Positions 34,104 through 44,387 of a stretch of 64,000 nt of DNA are shown here, in pieces. The notes under the pieces are model-generated. The model saw only the letters and a program-made list of their open reading frames with translations, ran no database searches and was not told the origin of the DNA. The stretch comes from JASHPR01 sp963749145. GTDB lineage: Bacteria > Actinomycetota > Actinomycetes > Streptosporangiales > Streptosporangiaceae. The DNA is taken from positions 248,001 through 312,000 of the forward strand of contig CAVVLN010000004.1 of assembly GCA_963749145.1 (NCBI GenBank). The letters run 5' to 3'. Every line of letters starts with the position of its first letter. Position 1 is the stretch's first letter. Position numbers and translations under genes: made by a program.

Positions 34104-34604
34104 GTGAGAAACGGGTACGTGCGCGTCACGACGCTGGCCGAGGCGTTGCACAGCGCGGCGCAGCACGGGGCGAAGACGCTCGTCCTGGACGTGGAGCCGG
34201 TGGTGGCCTACTGGGACAGCGGCCAGCAGGCTCTCGACCAGGGCGTGCGGCAGGTGCTGGCCCAGGTCGGCGGCGCCGTCCCGGGGGTGGCCGTGGTGTG
34301 CTTCGCGACCAACTCCGCGCGGCGTCCGTCGGCGAGCCTGACCTGCCCCGGCGTCCGGGTCGAGTACCTCACCTCGGCGGGCAAGCCCTTCCGCGTCGCG
34401 CCTTACCAGGGCTTTCCCGCCCCGGGCGTGGTGATCGGGGATCAGCCGCTCACCGACGGGCTGCTGGCGGGCCGGCTCGGCTACGCGTTCGTGCACTGCA
34501 CGCCGGACCTGGCGCGGGTTCCTCCCGGGCCCTGGCTGCTGGGCCAGGCCGGGCGGCTGGTGCGGCCGCTGCTGGACCGGCGGCCCGACGGGCAGCCCGG
34601 CTGA
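34104..34604 (+). CDS. HAD superfamily protein, YqeG-like (HAD-IIIA)
   Basis: The 166-residue product has the HAD-IIIA order: motif I KTLVLDVEPVVAYWDSG (near residue 28), motif II VVCFATNSARRPS, a Lys in TSAGKPFRVAPYQGF, and motif IV GVVIGDQPLTDGLLAGRLG. YqeG-type phosphatases have this length. Motif I reads DVE rather than the usual DxD: the nucleophile Asp is present but the acid/base Asp is replaced by Glu, so activity is uncertain. GTG 34104 is used. It is transcribed away from the decayed region and towards the module C regulator. Confidence 0.72.
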   Translation: MRNGYVRVTTLAEALHSAAQHGAKTLVLDVEPVVAYWDSGQQALDQGVRQVLAQVGGAVPGVAVVCFATNSARRPSASLTCPGVRVEYLTSAGKPFRVAPYQGFPAPGVVIGDQPLTDGLLAGRLGYAFVHCTPDLARVPPGPWLLGQAGRLVRPLLDRRPDGQPG

Positions 34605-34632
34605 CGGGCCCGGCAGTGGGTACGACGAAGGC

Positions 34633-34698
34633 GTGCCTTCGGACCCCGCGCTGCGGCCGGACGCGGTCCGGCGTGCGCGCGACCTTGGCCTGCTGTAA
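34633..34698 (+). pseudogene. Vestige of a LuxR regulator C-terminus
   Basis: The frame ends RPDAVRRARDLGLL before TAA 34698. This is the typical last helix and end of LuxR-domain proteins (compare SHRRDAVRRARELALI in module C and RQDAVARARQLGI in module A). Only about 21 codons remain. It suggests another regulator copy once lay here on the plus strand, but the match is short. Confidence 0.4.
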
Positions 34699-34716
34699 CT
34701 GCGGCGCGGCCGGCGT

Positions 34717-36957
34717 TCAGATCAGCGCGAGCTCTCGGGCGCGGCGGACCGCGTCACGGCGGTGACTCACCCCCAGCTTGCGGAAGATGCTCTTGAGGTG
34801 CGACTTGACGGTGTTCACCGACAGGTACATCTGTTCGGCGATCTCGGCCGTGCTCAGCATCCGCGCGACGTGGCCGAGCACCTCGAGCTCACGGCCGCTG
34901 AGCGTCTCCACGATCAGTGGCTCGTTCCGCTCCGGGCCGGGCTGACGGGCCGCCGCGCGGTCGGCGTGCGCATGCGAGGCGGCCAGCGTTAGCCGCTGGT
35001 CCAGCCAGGGCGGCGGGGACCAGCCGCGGCGGGCCCGGGCGATCATCTCCATGGCCGCTGCGGCCCCGCCCCGGGCCAGGCTGAGCCGGGCCGCCACCAG
35101 GCAGGCCATCGCGCCGAGCAGCCGGTCTGGCTGCATGCGGAGGGCATCCTCGGCCCGCGACAGCCCGCTGGCCGCCTCGGCGAGCCGGTTTTGTTCCAGG
35201 TTCACCCAGGCCAGCGCCACCTCGGCCGCCGCGCCGGGGTGCCAGGGGCGGCCGGCGTCCGGCGGCACGCGGGCCGCGGCCCCGAGCCGGCCCGCCGAGG
35301 CCAGCCGGCCCCGGACCGCCTCCACCAGGGCCCGCCGCCCGAGGCCGTCACCGGAACCGCAGGTGTCCACGGCGCACTCCCTCAGCGTGGTCGCCGCGTC
35401 ATCGAGCCGCCCGGCCCACATCTCGACCGAGCCGCGGTTGGCCAGGTCCAGCAGGCGCGCCTCGGGATGCCGGCGCAGCAGATCCCCCGGCATCCGGCGG
35501 AGCACGCTGCCCGCCTGCTCCGCCGCCGCGGTGGCGGCGGCGAGATCCCCCGTGCGCCGAGCCAGGGTCAGCCGCAGCGTCGCCGCGGCCAGGCGAGACG
35601 GGAGCTCGGCGTCGGCGGGCAGCCGCCCGAGCAGGCGCTCGGCGTCGGCCAGGCGGGCGGCGCCGGTGTCCTCCTGGCCCTGGCGCAGCGCCAGTGCGGC
35701 GGCGGCGAGCAGGCCCGGCGGTTCCTGGGTGGCCGGGTCGGCGGGCATCGGCCGGAAGGCATCGGCGAGGGACTGACCGGTCAGCGGGCTGAGGAGGGCG
35801 CCGACGGCCAGGTTCTCGACGACCATCCGGGTGGCCAGCGGCCAGTCCTCGGCCGCGGCGGCCTGGCTGACCGCCTCGCCGAGGGTGCCGTTGCGCCACA
35901 GCCAGCGCGCGGCGCGGCGGCGTAGCTGCGTGACCAGCCGGGGTGATTCATGCCGCAGTTTCAGCCGCAGAACGTCAGCGAACAGCGAGTGGTAGCGGTA
36001 CCAGCCGTGGCCGATCGGCTGGACGAACTCGTTCGCCTGGGCGAGCGCCGGGATGACCCCGCCGCTCTCCCCCTCGCCGGCCAGTTCGCCGGCCAGTTCG
36101 ACGCTGACCCGGTCGAGGATGCTGGTCCGCAGCAGCAGGTCGCGGACATGGGCGGGCTGGCTGTTCAGCACCTCGTCCATGAGATAGCCGGCGATCGGGC
36201 CGTCCTCGGCGTCGAGTTCCTTGACGAACTGCCCGGGATCGGGGTGCCCGGCCATGGACATGGCCGCCATGCGCAGGCCCGCGGCCCAGCCCTCGTTGCG
36301 GCGGGTCAGCGTCTGGAGCGACCCGGCGGGCAGGGTCACGCCGTGCTGGGCCAGGAGCAGGCCGGCTTCGGGCCCGCTGAAGGCCAGGTCCTGGGCCCGG
36401 ATCTCGGTCACCTCCCCGGCCAGCCGGTACCGGTGCAGGGGCAGCATGGGATCCATGCGCGAGGCGACCAGCACATGCAGGCCGCTGTGCGCGTTCCTGA
36501 GCAGGTAGTCGAGCCCTTCCAGCAGGCGCGCGTCCGAGACCAGGTGCAGGTCGTCCAGGACCAGCGCCGCCGGCGGGTCCAGGCCGGCCAGGGCCAGCGC
36601 GAACTGGCGCACAAACTCCTCGGGAGCACCGGCGGCCGCGGCCGGCAGCCCGGCGGGCAGGGTGACACGAGCGCGCCGCAGGGCCTCGACCACATAGGGC
36701 CAGAAGGCCTCAGGCCGGTTGTCGAACCGGTCGAGGGTGACCCATGCGACCGGGCCCGGCTGTGGCGCGGCCGCCCAGGACGCGAGCGCCATCGTCTTTC
36801 CCGCGCCCGGTGGCCCGGTCACCACCGTGAGCGGGCCGCGCGCACCGTGCGCGATCAGTGTTTTGATCCGCTGCCGCGCGACCATCCAGGCGGGCAGCGC
36901 CGGCATCGTGATCTTGGACGTCAGGACAGACTCGTCGGCTTCGACCGTGGCGAGCAT
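34717..36957 (-). CDS. Large LuxR-family (MalT/LAL type) regulator, module C
   Basis: From ATG 36957 (AAGGGGA upstream; the frame is open further to 37056) the product is 746 residues. It has SKITMPALPAWMVARQRIKT, Walker A GPPGAGKT at 48-55, DNRPEAFWPYVVEALRRARV, Walker B LVLDDLHLV, and LLPLHRYRLAGEVTEIRAQD in the NTPase. TPR-like helical repeats follow, then an intact C-terminal LuxR domain (VETLSGRELEVLGHVARMLS, TAEIAEQMYLSVNTVKSHLK). It is closely related to module B but unbroken. The region between about residues 640 and 680 is shorter than in B. The divergent small gene at 37276 shares its upstream region, which holds a perfect TCACCCGGGTGA. Confidence 0.88.
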   Translation of the reverse strand: MLATVEADESVLTSKITMPALPAWMVARQRIKTLIAHGARGPLTVVTGPPGAGKTMALASWAAAPQPGPVAWVTLDRFDNRPEAFWPYVVEALRRARVTLPAGLPAAAAGAPEEFVRQFALALAGLDPPAALVLDDLHLVSDARLLEGLDYLLRNAHSGLHVLVASRMDPMLPLHRYRLAGEVTEIRAQDLAFSGPEAGLLLAQHGVTLPAGSLQTLTRRNEGWAAGLRMAAMSMAGHPDPGQFVKELDAEDGPIAGYLMDEVLNSQPAHVRDLLLRTSILDRVSVELAGELAGEGESGGVIPALAQANEFVQPIGHGWYRYHSLFADVLRLKLRHESPRLVTQLRRRAARWLWRNGTLGEAVSQAAAAEDWPLATRMVVENLAVGALLSPLTGQSLADAFRPMPADPATQEPPGLLAAAALALRQGQEDTGAARLADAERLLGRLPADAELPSRLAAATLRLTLARRTGDLAAATAAAEQAGSVLRRMPGDLLRRHPEARLLDLANRGSVEMWAGRLDDAATTLRECAVDTCGSGDGLGRRALVEAVRGRLASAGRLGAAARVPPDAGRPWHPGAAAEVALAWVNLEQNRLAEAASGLSRAEDALRMQPDRLLGAMACLVAARLSLARGGAAAAMEMIARARRGWSPPPWLDQRLTLAASHAHADRAAARQPGPERNEPLIVETLSGRELEVLGHVARMLSTAEIAEQMYLSVNTVKSHLKSIFRKLGVSHRRDAVRRARELALI

Positions 36958-37127
36958 GCGCACGTTCCCCTTAACCCGTGGCGGGGCCTGCCGAGCAGGC
37001 CCCGGCCAGCCGTCACGTAGCAGCCACCTGAACGCGACCACGGGGAACGCGAGCATCGCTACGACCCAGGTGGCTTACCTTCTCTTTTTGCCATGTCCGG
37101 GGGATCTTGTCCAGGTGCGAGCCCTAT

Positions 37128-37213
37128 CTCACCCGGGTGAGAAAGGGCACTGCCCGCCGCCTTCGGGTAAACGGCCGGCACCGGGTAGCCGGATTATCAC
37201 CCGGGGCGAGTGG
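37128..37213. promoter_or_regulatory. CTCACCCGGGTGAG palindrome and promoter element, module C
   Basis: CTCACCCGGGTGAG (37128-37141) is a perfect 14-base palindrome. TTATCACCCGGGGCGAGTGG (37194-37213) lies 53 bp further and about 65 bp before the small gene. Its extended sequence matches elements at 32561 and 26508. The palindrome sits between the divergent regulator and small gene, so it could serve both. Confidence 0.6.
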
Positions 37214-37275
37214 ACCGCGGGCGCCCGGCGGGCGGCATGGTGGAAGGCCAGGTATCCCTTTCCGCGTCCGGGGTG

Positions 37276-37551
37276 ATGGTCGTGACATCGATGAACTACG
37301 AGATCCGGGTAACGGGCATCCCGCCCGCCGAGGCCCTGGCCGACTTCGACTGCCTGGCGGTCTCGGCGCTGCCGGTCGAGACCGTGCTGCACGGCCCGCT
37401 GTCGGACCAGGCCGCGCTGAACGACCTCCTCGGCCGGCTCGAGTTGCTGGGCGCGGAGGTGGTCGAGATCCGCCGGCTGCGCGGCGACCCGGAGGTACCC
37501 GGCACGGGTGATGCGCCCGGGCCCGGCCAGCCCGATGCTGGCCGCAGATGA
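37276..37551 (+). CDS. Small protein, module C partner
   Basis: The 91-residue product starts MVVTSMNYEIRVTGIPPAEA (ATG 37276 with GGGG upstream; ATG 37291 possible). The core aligns with the module B protein: YEIRVTG, VETVLHGPLSDQAALNDLLG and EVVEIRRLRG. A ~20-residue Gly/Pro-rich tail is extra. No signal peptide or membrane segment is present. The DUF6325 gene follows after 69 bp on the same strand. Conservation of VETVLHGP and DQAAL between paralogues marks the likely functional surface. Function is unknown. Confidence 0.7.
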   Translation: MVVTSMNYEIRVTGIPPAEALADFDCLAVSALPVETVLHGPLSDQAALNDLLGRLELLGAEVVEIRRLRGDPEVPGTGDAPGPGQPDAGRR

Positions 37552-37620
37552 CACCGAACCGGACCAGCCCTGCGGGTCAGGGCAAGCCGGAGCGAGCGTG
37601 AGCGGACGGAGGAAAACGAG

Positions 37621-38172
37621 ATGGCAATCGGGCCGGTGCAACTTCTTGTCCTGGGGTTCAGCCACCCGGACTTCCACGGCGAGGTGATCGCCGAACTGGA
37701 GCGGCTCCGCGAGAGCGACACGGTGCGCGTGATCGACTCCCTGGCCGTGTACAAGGACGCGGACGGCGAACTGGAGGTCGAGCATCTGAGCAACCTGACC
37801 GAGGCGGAGGCCGTCGAGCTCGGCACCAAGATCGGGGCGCTGATCGGGCTGGGCATCGACGGGGAGGAAGGGATGGCCGTCGGCGCGGCGGCCGGGGCGC
37901 AGATGGCCGAGGAGGAAGGCGTCCAGGTGCTCGGCGGGGCCGGGGAGTGGGACGTGCTCGAGGACATCCCGAACGACTCGGCGGCCGCGCTCATCCTGCT
38001 CGAGCACCACTGGGCGGTGCCGCTGCGGGACGCCATCGCGCGGGCCGGCGGATTCCGGATCAGCGACGGGTTCATCAGCCCGCTGGACCTGGTCGAGATC
38101 GGGCTGATGACGGCCGAGGAGGCGCAGGAACTCCACGAACTGGAGACGAGCCGGGCGGCCGCGGCCGACTGA
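37621..38172 (+). CDS. DUF6325 family protein
   Basis: The 183-residue product begins MAIGPVQLLVLGFSHPDFHG behind GGAGGAAAA. It has a ferredoxin-like N-terminal half (VRVIDSLAVYKDADGELEVE), a Gly/Ala-rich stretch (GTKIGALIGLGIDGEEGMAV), and a second alpha/beta half (AALILLEHHWAVPLRDAIAR). This matches the DUF6325 family from memory, related in layout to DUF1269. Role unknown; members often neighbour stress genes. A 23-codon Arg-rich ORF follows 36 bp downstream with its own strong ribosome site. Confidence 0.75.
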   Translation: MAIGPVQLLVLGFSHPDFHGEVIAELERLRESDTVRVIDSLAVYKDADGELEVEHLSNLTEAEAVELGTKIGALIGLGIDGEEGMAVGAAAGAQMAEEEGVQVLGGAGEWDVLEDIPNDSAAALILLEHHWAVPLRDAIARAGGFRISDGFISPLDLVEIGLMTAEEAQELHELETSRAAAAD

Positions 38173-38208
38173 CCCGGGCCAGGGCAGACGCAAGAAGGGA
38201 GGCAGGAG

Positions 38209-38280
38209 ATGTTCGGATCCCGCAGGGTAGCCCGCCGGACCGGGCGGCGAACCGCGCGCCGCGTTTCGCGCCGCCGGTAA
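38209..38280 (+). CDS. 23-residue arginine-rich micro-ORF
   Basis: ATG 38209 is preceded by GGGAGGCAGGAG, one of the best ribosome sites in the window. The 23-residue product has eleven arginines (starts MFGSRRVARRTGRRTARRV) and stops at TAA 38280. It is co-directional with the DUF6325 gene. Longer actinobacterial proteins begin with similar Arg-rich sequence, so this may be a truncated remnant; a genuine nucleic-acid- or membrane-binding micro-protein is the other option. Confidence 0.5.
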   Translation: MFGSRRVARRTGRRTARRVSRRR

Positions 38281-38417
38281 CTGCGACGGCAGTGAGATGA
38301 TGACCCGGCCCCGACCGAGGTGATCCGTTCGGTTGAGCCTGCCCGTTCGGGCCCGGGCCGTTCCGCTGCTGCGATACACGAGCTCATGACGTTAACAGTC
38401 CCGTTGCACGTCGGCAC

Positions 38418-38475
38418 TGGACGAATGTCCCGGTACTCATGGCCTTAAGTCCCGGCGGGCCGGGACGTACCGGCC
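38418..38475. promoter_or_regulatory. DosR/DevR-like box array upstream of phaC
   Basis: Against the DosR core GGGACTWWAGTCCC, TGGACGAATGTCCC (38418-38431) matches 11 of 14 and TGGCCTTAAGTCCC (38440-38453) matches 12 of 14. A weaker GGGACGTACCGGCC (38462-38475) matches 9 of 14. Starts are exactly 22 bp apart, two helical turns, as in tandem DosR sites. The array lies about 110-167 bp before the phaC start. It suggests induction by low oxygen or redox stress; the regulator gene itself is not in the window. Confidence 0.5.
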
Positions 38476-38584
38476 TGGCCCGGCCGGGGGCAGTCGGCCA
38501 TGGTGAGATCAGCGACGGCAGGTCGGCGCCGCAGCATTGCCGCGCCGCCGCAGCATGGCCGCGCACGGCGCACCAGGAGAGTTC

Positions 38585-40243
38585 ATGAGCACAGAAGACA
38601 GATCCGCCAATGTCGCAGACATGATGTCAGAGGCGACGGAGGCAGCGGCCGGCATGCTGCCGATGGACATGGTCAACGCGATTGCCGAGCTGGCCGACCC
38701 GGTCACGGTGGCGAGGGAAATGCCGTGGCTGACCGAAGAGCTGACCAAGATCGCCCTCGGCAAGTCGGACATCGCGCCCGACCAGAGGGACCAGCGCTTC
38801 GCCGACGAGGCCTGGCAGACGATCCCCTATTTCCGCCTGCTCGGCCAGTCGTACCGGCTGTTCGAGATGTGGATGAACCGGATGTACGAGTCCGCCGACG
38901 GCTCCTGGCAGAACAAGGCGCGCGCCCGCTTCGCGGCCGACGTCATCTCGGCCACGCTGGCTCCGACCAACTACCTGGGCACCAACCCCGCCGCCCTGCG
39001 CGAAGCCATCGAGACCGGCGGCCTGTCACTGGTCAAGGGCGCCCAGAACATGCTGACCGATCTGGCCCGCGGCGGGATGCCCTCCATGGTCGACCGGAGT
39101 CAGTTCAAGGTCGGCCAGGACCTCGCCGCCACGCCAGGCGCCGTGGTGCAACGGGACGAATTGTTCGAGCTGCTGCAGTACACGCCGGTCACGCCCAAGG
39201 TCCACGCCATTCCGGTGCTGATGGTCCCGCCGCAGATCAACCGCCACTACATCATGGACCTGGCGCCCGGACGGTCGCTGGCCGAGTTCGCCGTCAGCCA
39301 GGGCATCCAGGTGTTCATGGTCGTCTGGCGGAACCCCAGCTCGCTGCGCGGCGACGGGAAGTGGGGACTGGACGACTACATCGCCGCGGCGGAACGAGCC
39401 ACGAACGTGGTCAAGAAGATCGCCCGCACCGACCAGCTGCACCTGCTCGGGCTGTGCGCCGGCGGCATCACGAACTCCTACCTGCTCGCGCACCTGGCCG
39501 CGACCGGCGACGACTCGGTCAAGTCAGCGACCTTCGTCGTGACCATGCTGACCGGTGAGAAGCCGAACGTCGTGGGCATGCTGGACACCGCCGAGTCACG
39601 CAAGATGCTCGAACTGTCCGCCGCCAACAATGAGATCGTCCCCGGGACCGCGCTGCGCAGCCTGTTTGCCATGCTGCGGCCGAACGACCTGGTTTACAAC
39701 TACCTGGTCAGCGGATGGCTCATGGGCAAGTCGCCCGCCCCGTTCGACGTCCTGGCGTGGAACGACGACGCGACCCGGATCACGGCCAGGTTCGCCTTGG
39801 AGTCGAGCCGGCTGGCGATGGACGGATGGGACGGCAACGGGCCGACGCTGCTCGGCGTCAAGACCGACTTCAGCAAGGTCACCTGCGACAGCTACCACGT
39901 CGGCGGTTACACCGACCACATCACGGCGTGGCGGGCCTGCTACGACACCGCCCACCTGGTCGGGGGGGCCGACAAGGAGATGACCCTCATCAAGTCCGGT
40001 CACATCCAGTCGGTCGTCTACCCGGCGGACAGCACGCGGTATGACCGCTGGTACGGGCCGCCCACGCCGACGGATCCCGACGAGTGGCTCAACACCACCC
40101 CGGTGGAGAAGGGCTCGTGGTGGCGGCCGTGGACCGAATGGCTGATCGCCCGCTCCGGCGGCCAGCGGCCCGCCCGTAAGACCCTCGGCAACCGCCAGTA
40201 CCCGCCGCTCGGCCCGGCCCCCGGCACCTACGTGTTCGAGTAG
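38585..40243 (+). CDS. phaC: Class I-type poly(3-hydroxyalkanoate) synthase
   Basis: The 552-residue product is a PhaC polymerase that joins hydroxyacyl-CoA units into storage polyester on granules. The lipase-like box is GLCAGG with nucleophile Cys291. Asp444 (GGYTDHITAW) and His473 (KSGHIQS) complete the triad at the spacing expected for the family. Other family blocks are present: PVLMVPPQINRHYIMDL, VWRNPSSLRGDGKWGLDDY and YNYLVSGWLMGKSPAPFDVL. ATG 38585 is chosen over an upstream frame opening because AGGAGAG precedes it. Phasin, PhaA and PhaB genes are absent nearby, but a 3-hydroxyacyl-CoA dehydrogenase gene lies 2.5 kb away on the other strand. DosR-like boxes lie upstream. Confidence 0.93.
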   Translation: MSTEDRSANVADMMSEATEAAAGMLPMDMVNAIAELADPVTVAREMPWLTEELTKIALGKSDIAPDQRDQRFADEAWQTIPYFRLLGQSYRLFEMWMNRMYESADGSWQNKARARFAADVISATLAPTNYLGTNPAALREAIETGGLSLVKGAQNMLTDLARGGMPSMVDRSQFKVGQDLAATPGAVVQRDELFELLQYTPVTPKVHAIPVLMVPPQINRHYIMDLAPGRSLAEFAVSQGIQVFMVVWRNPSSLRGDGKWGLDDYIAAAERATNVVKKIARTDQLHLLGLCAGGITNSYLLAHLAATGDDSVKSATFVVTMLTGEKPNVVGMLDTAESRKMLELSAANNEIVPGTALRSLFAMLRPNDLVYNYLVSGWLMGKSPAPFDVLAWNDDATRITARFALESSRLAMDGWDGNGPTLLGVKTDFSKVTCDSYHVGGYTDHITAWRACYDTAHLVGGADKEMTLIKSGHIQSVVYPADSTRYDRWYGPPTPTDPDEWLNTTPVEKGSWWRPWTEWLIARSGGQRPARKTLGNRQYPPLGPAPGTYVFE

Positions 40244-40271
40244 CCCGGCCGGTCACGCGCTCCGGCGGTTC

Positions 40272-42784
<2,513 letters not shown>

Positions 42785-42788
42785 CCGG

Positions 42789-44327
42789 TTAGCCGCCGGC
42801 GCCAGGCCGGAACAGGTTGCCGGCCGTGGCGTACTCGGCCAGCAGCGGTACCGGGGTGAACGCCGGGTCACCGGTGGCGGCGTGCATCGCCTCCAGGACG
42901 CTGACGACGTTGGCCGCTCCGGCCTCGTCGAGCATCTGGAACGGCCCGCGGGGATAGCCGCAGCCGAGCATCATCGCGGTGTCGATGTCGGCGGGGCTGG
43001 CGTAACCATCCTGGAGCATGCGGACCGCGTCGTTGAACTGCGCGTAGGCGAGGGCCTCCACGAGGAAGCCCGGCCGGTCCCGGGAGATGACCGCGTTCAG
43101 CCCGATCCTGGCCGCGAGCGCGGCCGCCTTGGCCGCCGTGCCCGCCGCGGTCACGTCGGGCAGCACCAGCTCAGCCAGTCCTGACGTGGCGTTACCCGCG
43201 GCGAGGCGGACACCGACCACATCGGCCGGGTGGCCTGCGGCCAGGGCCGCGTCCAGGACCCGGTGTCTCGGGTCGGCCGCCACGATGACCAGGCCCGTCT
43301 CGTCGGTTGGCTGCGCCGCGACGCCAATGCCGGCCGCCGTGATCTGGCTGGCCAGTTCGTCCAGCCGGCCGTCTCGACCCGCCGGGTCCCTGATCAGCGC
43401 GACCTCGGCGGGAACGGGGGCCAGCTCGTGGTCGGCAGCGGGGCTTTGCCGCTGGTAGTCATAGAAGCCCCGTCCGCTCTTGCGGCCGAACAGCCGCGCG
43501 TCGCACAGCCGGCGCAGCAGGGGGGCGTGCACGTAACGGGTACCGCCGAACTCATCCTGGAGCGTCTCGAGGACCGCCAGGCACGTGTCCAGGCCGATCA
43601 GGTCCAGCAGGGTCAGCGGACCCATGGGCAGGCTGAGCCCCGCGGTGGCCGCCGTGTCGATGTCCTCCCGCGTGGCCTGTGCCGTTTCCAGCAGGTGTAC
43701 CGCGTGGTTGAGGTAGGGCACCAGCAGCGCGTTCACGATGAACCCGGCTCGGTCGCTCACGCTCACCGGAGTTTTGCCCAGGTCACGGGATAGCAGGGCC
43801 AATGTCTCGGCGATCTGCGGCGGCGTCAGCACCGTGGAGACTACCTCGACCAGCTTCATGACCGGCGCGGGGTTGAAGAAGTGCAGCCCCGCGACCCGGG
43901 CCGGATACCGCGTGCCGCCCGCGATCTGCGTGACCGACAGGGAGGAGGTGTTGGTGGCCAGGATCGCATCGGCCCGGCAGGCCTCGTCCAGCTGGGCGAA
44001 CAGGGCGTTCTTGAGTTCGATGCGTTCTGGAATGGCCTCTATCACCAGGTCGGCGCTCGCTACCCCGGTCGCGACATCGGCGGTGGGCCGGATTCGGGCG
44101 AGTACCTCGTCCCGGGCCGCATCGGTGAGCTTCCCCCGGCTGACCGCCCGGTCCAGGGAGGCGCGCAGCCGGGCCATGCCCTGATCCAGGAAACCCTGGT
44201 TGATCTCGATCGCGTCGACGCTGCGGCCGCTGCGGGCGAGCAGCTCGGCGATGCCCGAGCCCATCAGGCCGAGCCCGATCACCGCCACCTCGCGGATGTC
44301 GCCCGGCTGGGTCACGCTGCTGGTCAT
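42789..44327 (-). CDS. 3-hydroxyacyl-CoA dehydrogenase (double C-terminal domain)
   Basis: The 512-residue product has the N-terminal Rossmann domain (VAVIGLGLMGSGIAELLARS at residues 14-33), the catalytic block FFNPAPVMKLVEVVST with upstream TNTSSLSVT, then two copies of the helical dimerisation domain (GFIVNALLVPYLNHAVHLLE, and GFLVEALAYAQFNDAVRMLQ). This duplicated form is seen in PaaH/PaaC-type enzymes. The reaction is NAD-linked oxidation of 3-hydroxyacyl-CoA or, in reverse, supply of 3-hydroxybutyryl-CoA. It sits between malic enzyme and glgP on one strand and near phaC, so supply or recycling of PHA monomers is plausible. A second partial NAD site lies between the two C-terminal copies. 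Confidence 0.9.
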   Translation of the reverse strand: MTSSVTQPGDIREVAVIGLGLMGSGIAELLARSGRSVDAIEINQGFLDQGMARLRASLDRAVSRGKLTDAARDEVLARIRPTADVATGVASADLVIEAIPERIELKNALFAQLDEACRADAILATNTSSLSVTQIAGGTRYPARVAGLHFFNPAPVMKLVEVVSTVLTPPQIAETLALLSRDLGKTPVSVSDRAGFIVNALLVPYLNHAVHLLETAQATREDIDTAATAGLSLPMGPLTLLDLIGLDTCLAVLETLQDEFGGTRYVHAPLLRRLCDARLFGRKSGRGFYDYQRQSPAADHELAPVPAEVALIRDPAGRDGRLDELASQITAAGIGVAAQPTDETGLVIVAADPRHRVLDAALAAGHPADVVGVRLAAGNATSGLAELVLPDVTAAGTAAKAAALAARIGLNAVISRDRPGFLVEALAYAQFNDAVRMLQDGYASPADIDTAMMLGCGYPRGPFQMLDEAGAANVVSVLEAMHAATGDPAFTPVPLLAEYATAGNLFRPGAGG

Positions 44328-44387
44328 GGTTGAGCCTTTCTTGCCGTCGCGGCATGCGCTGGAGGCACGCGCTTATCTACATGGTCT

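Noticed and set aside
33871..34107. 78-codon open frame before the HAD gene
   Set aside because: Overlaps a likely structured leader, has no good ribosome site and no familiar sequence; treated as non-coding.
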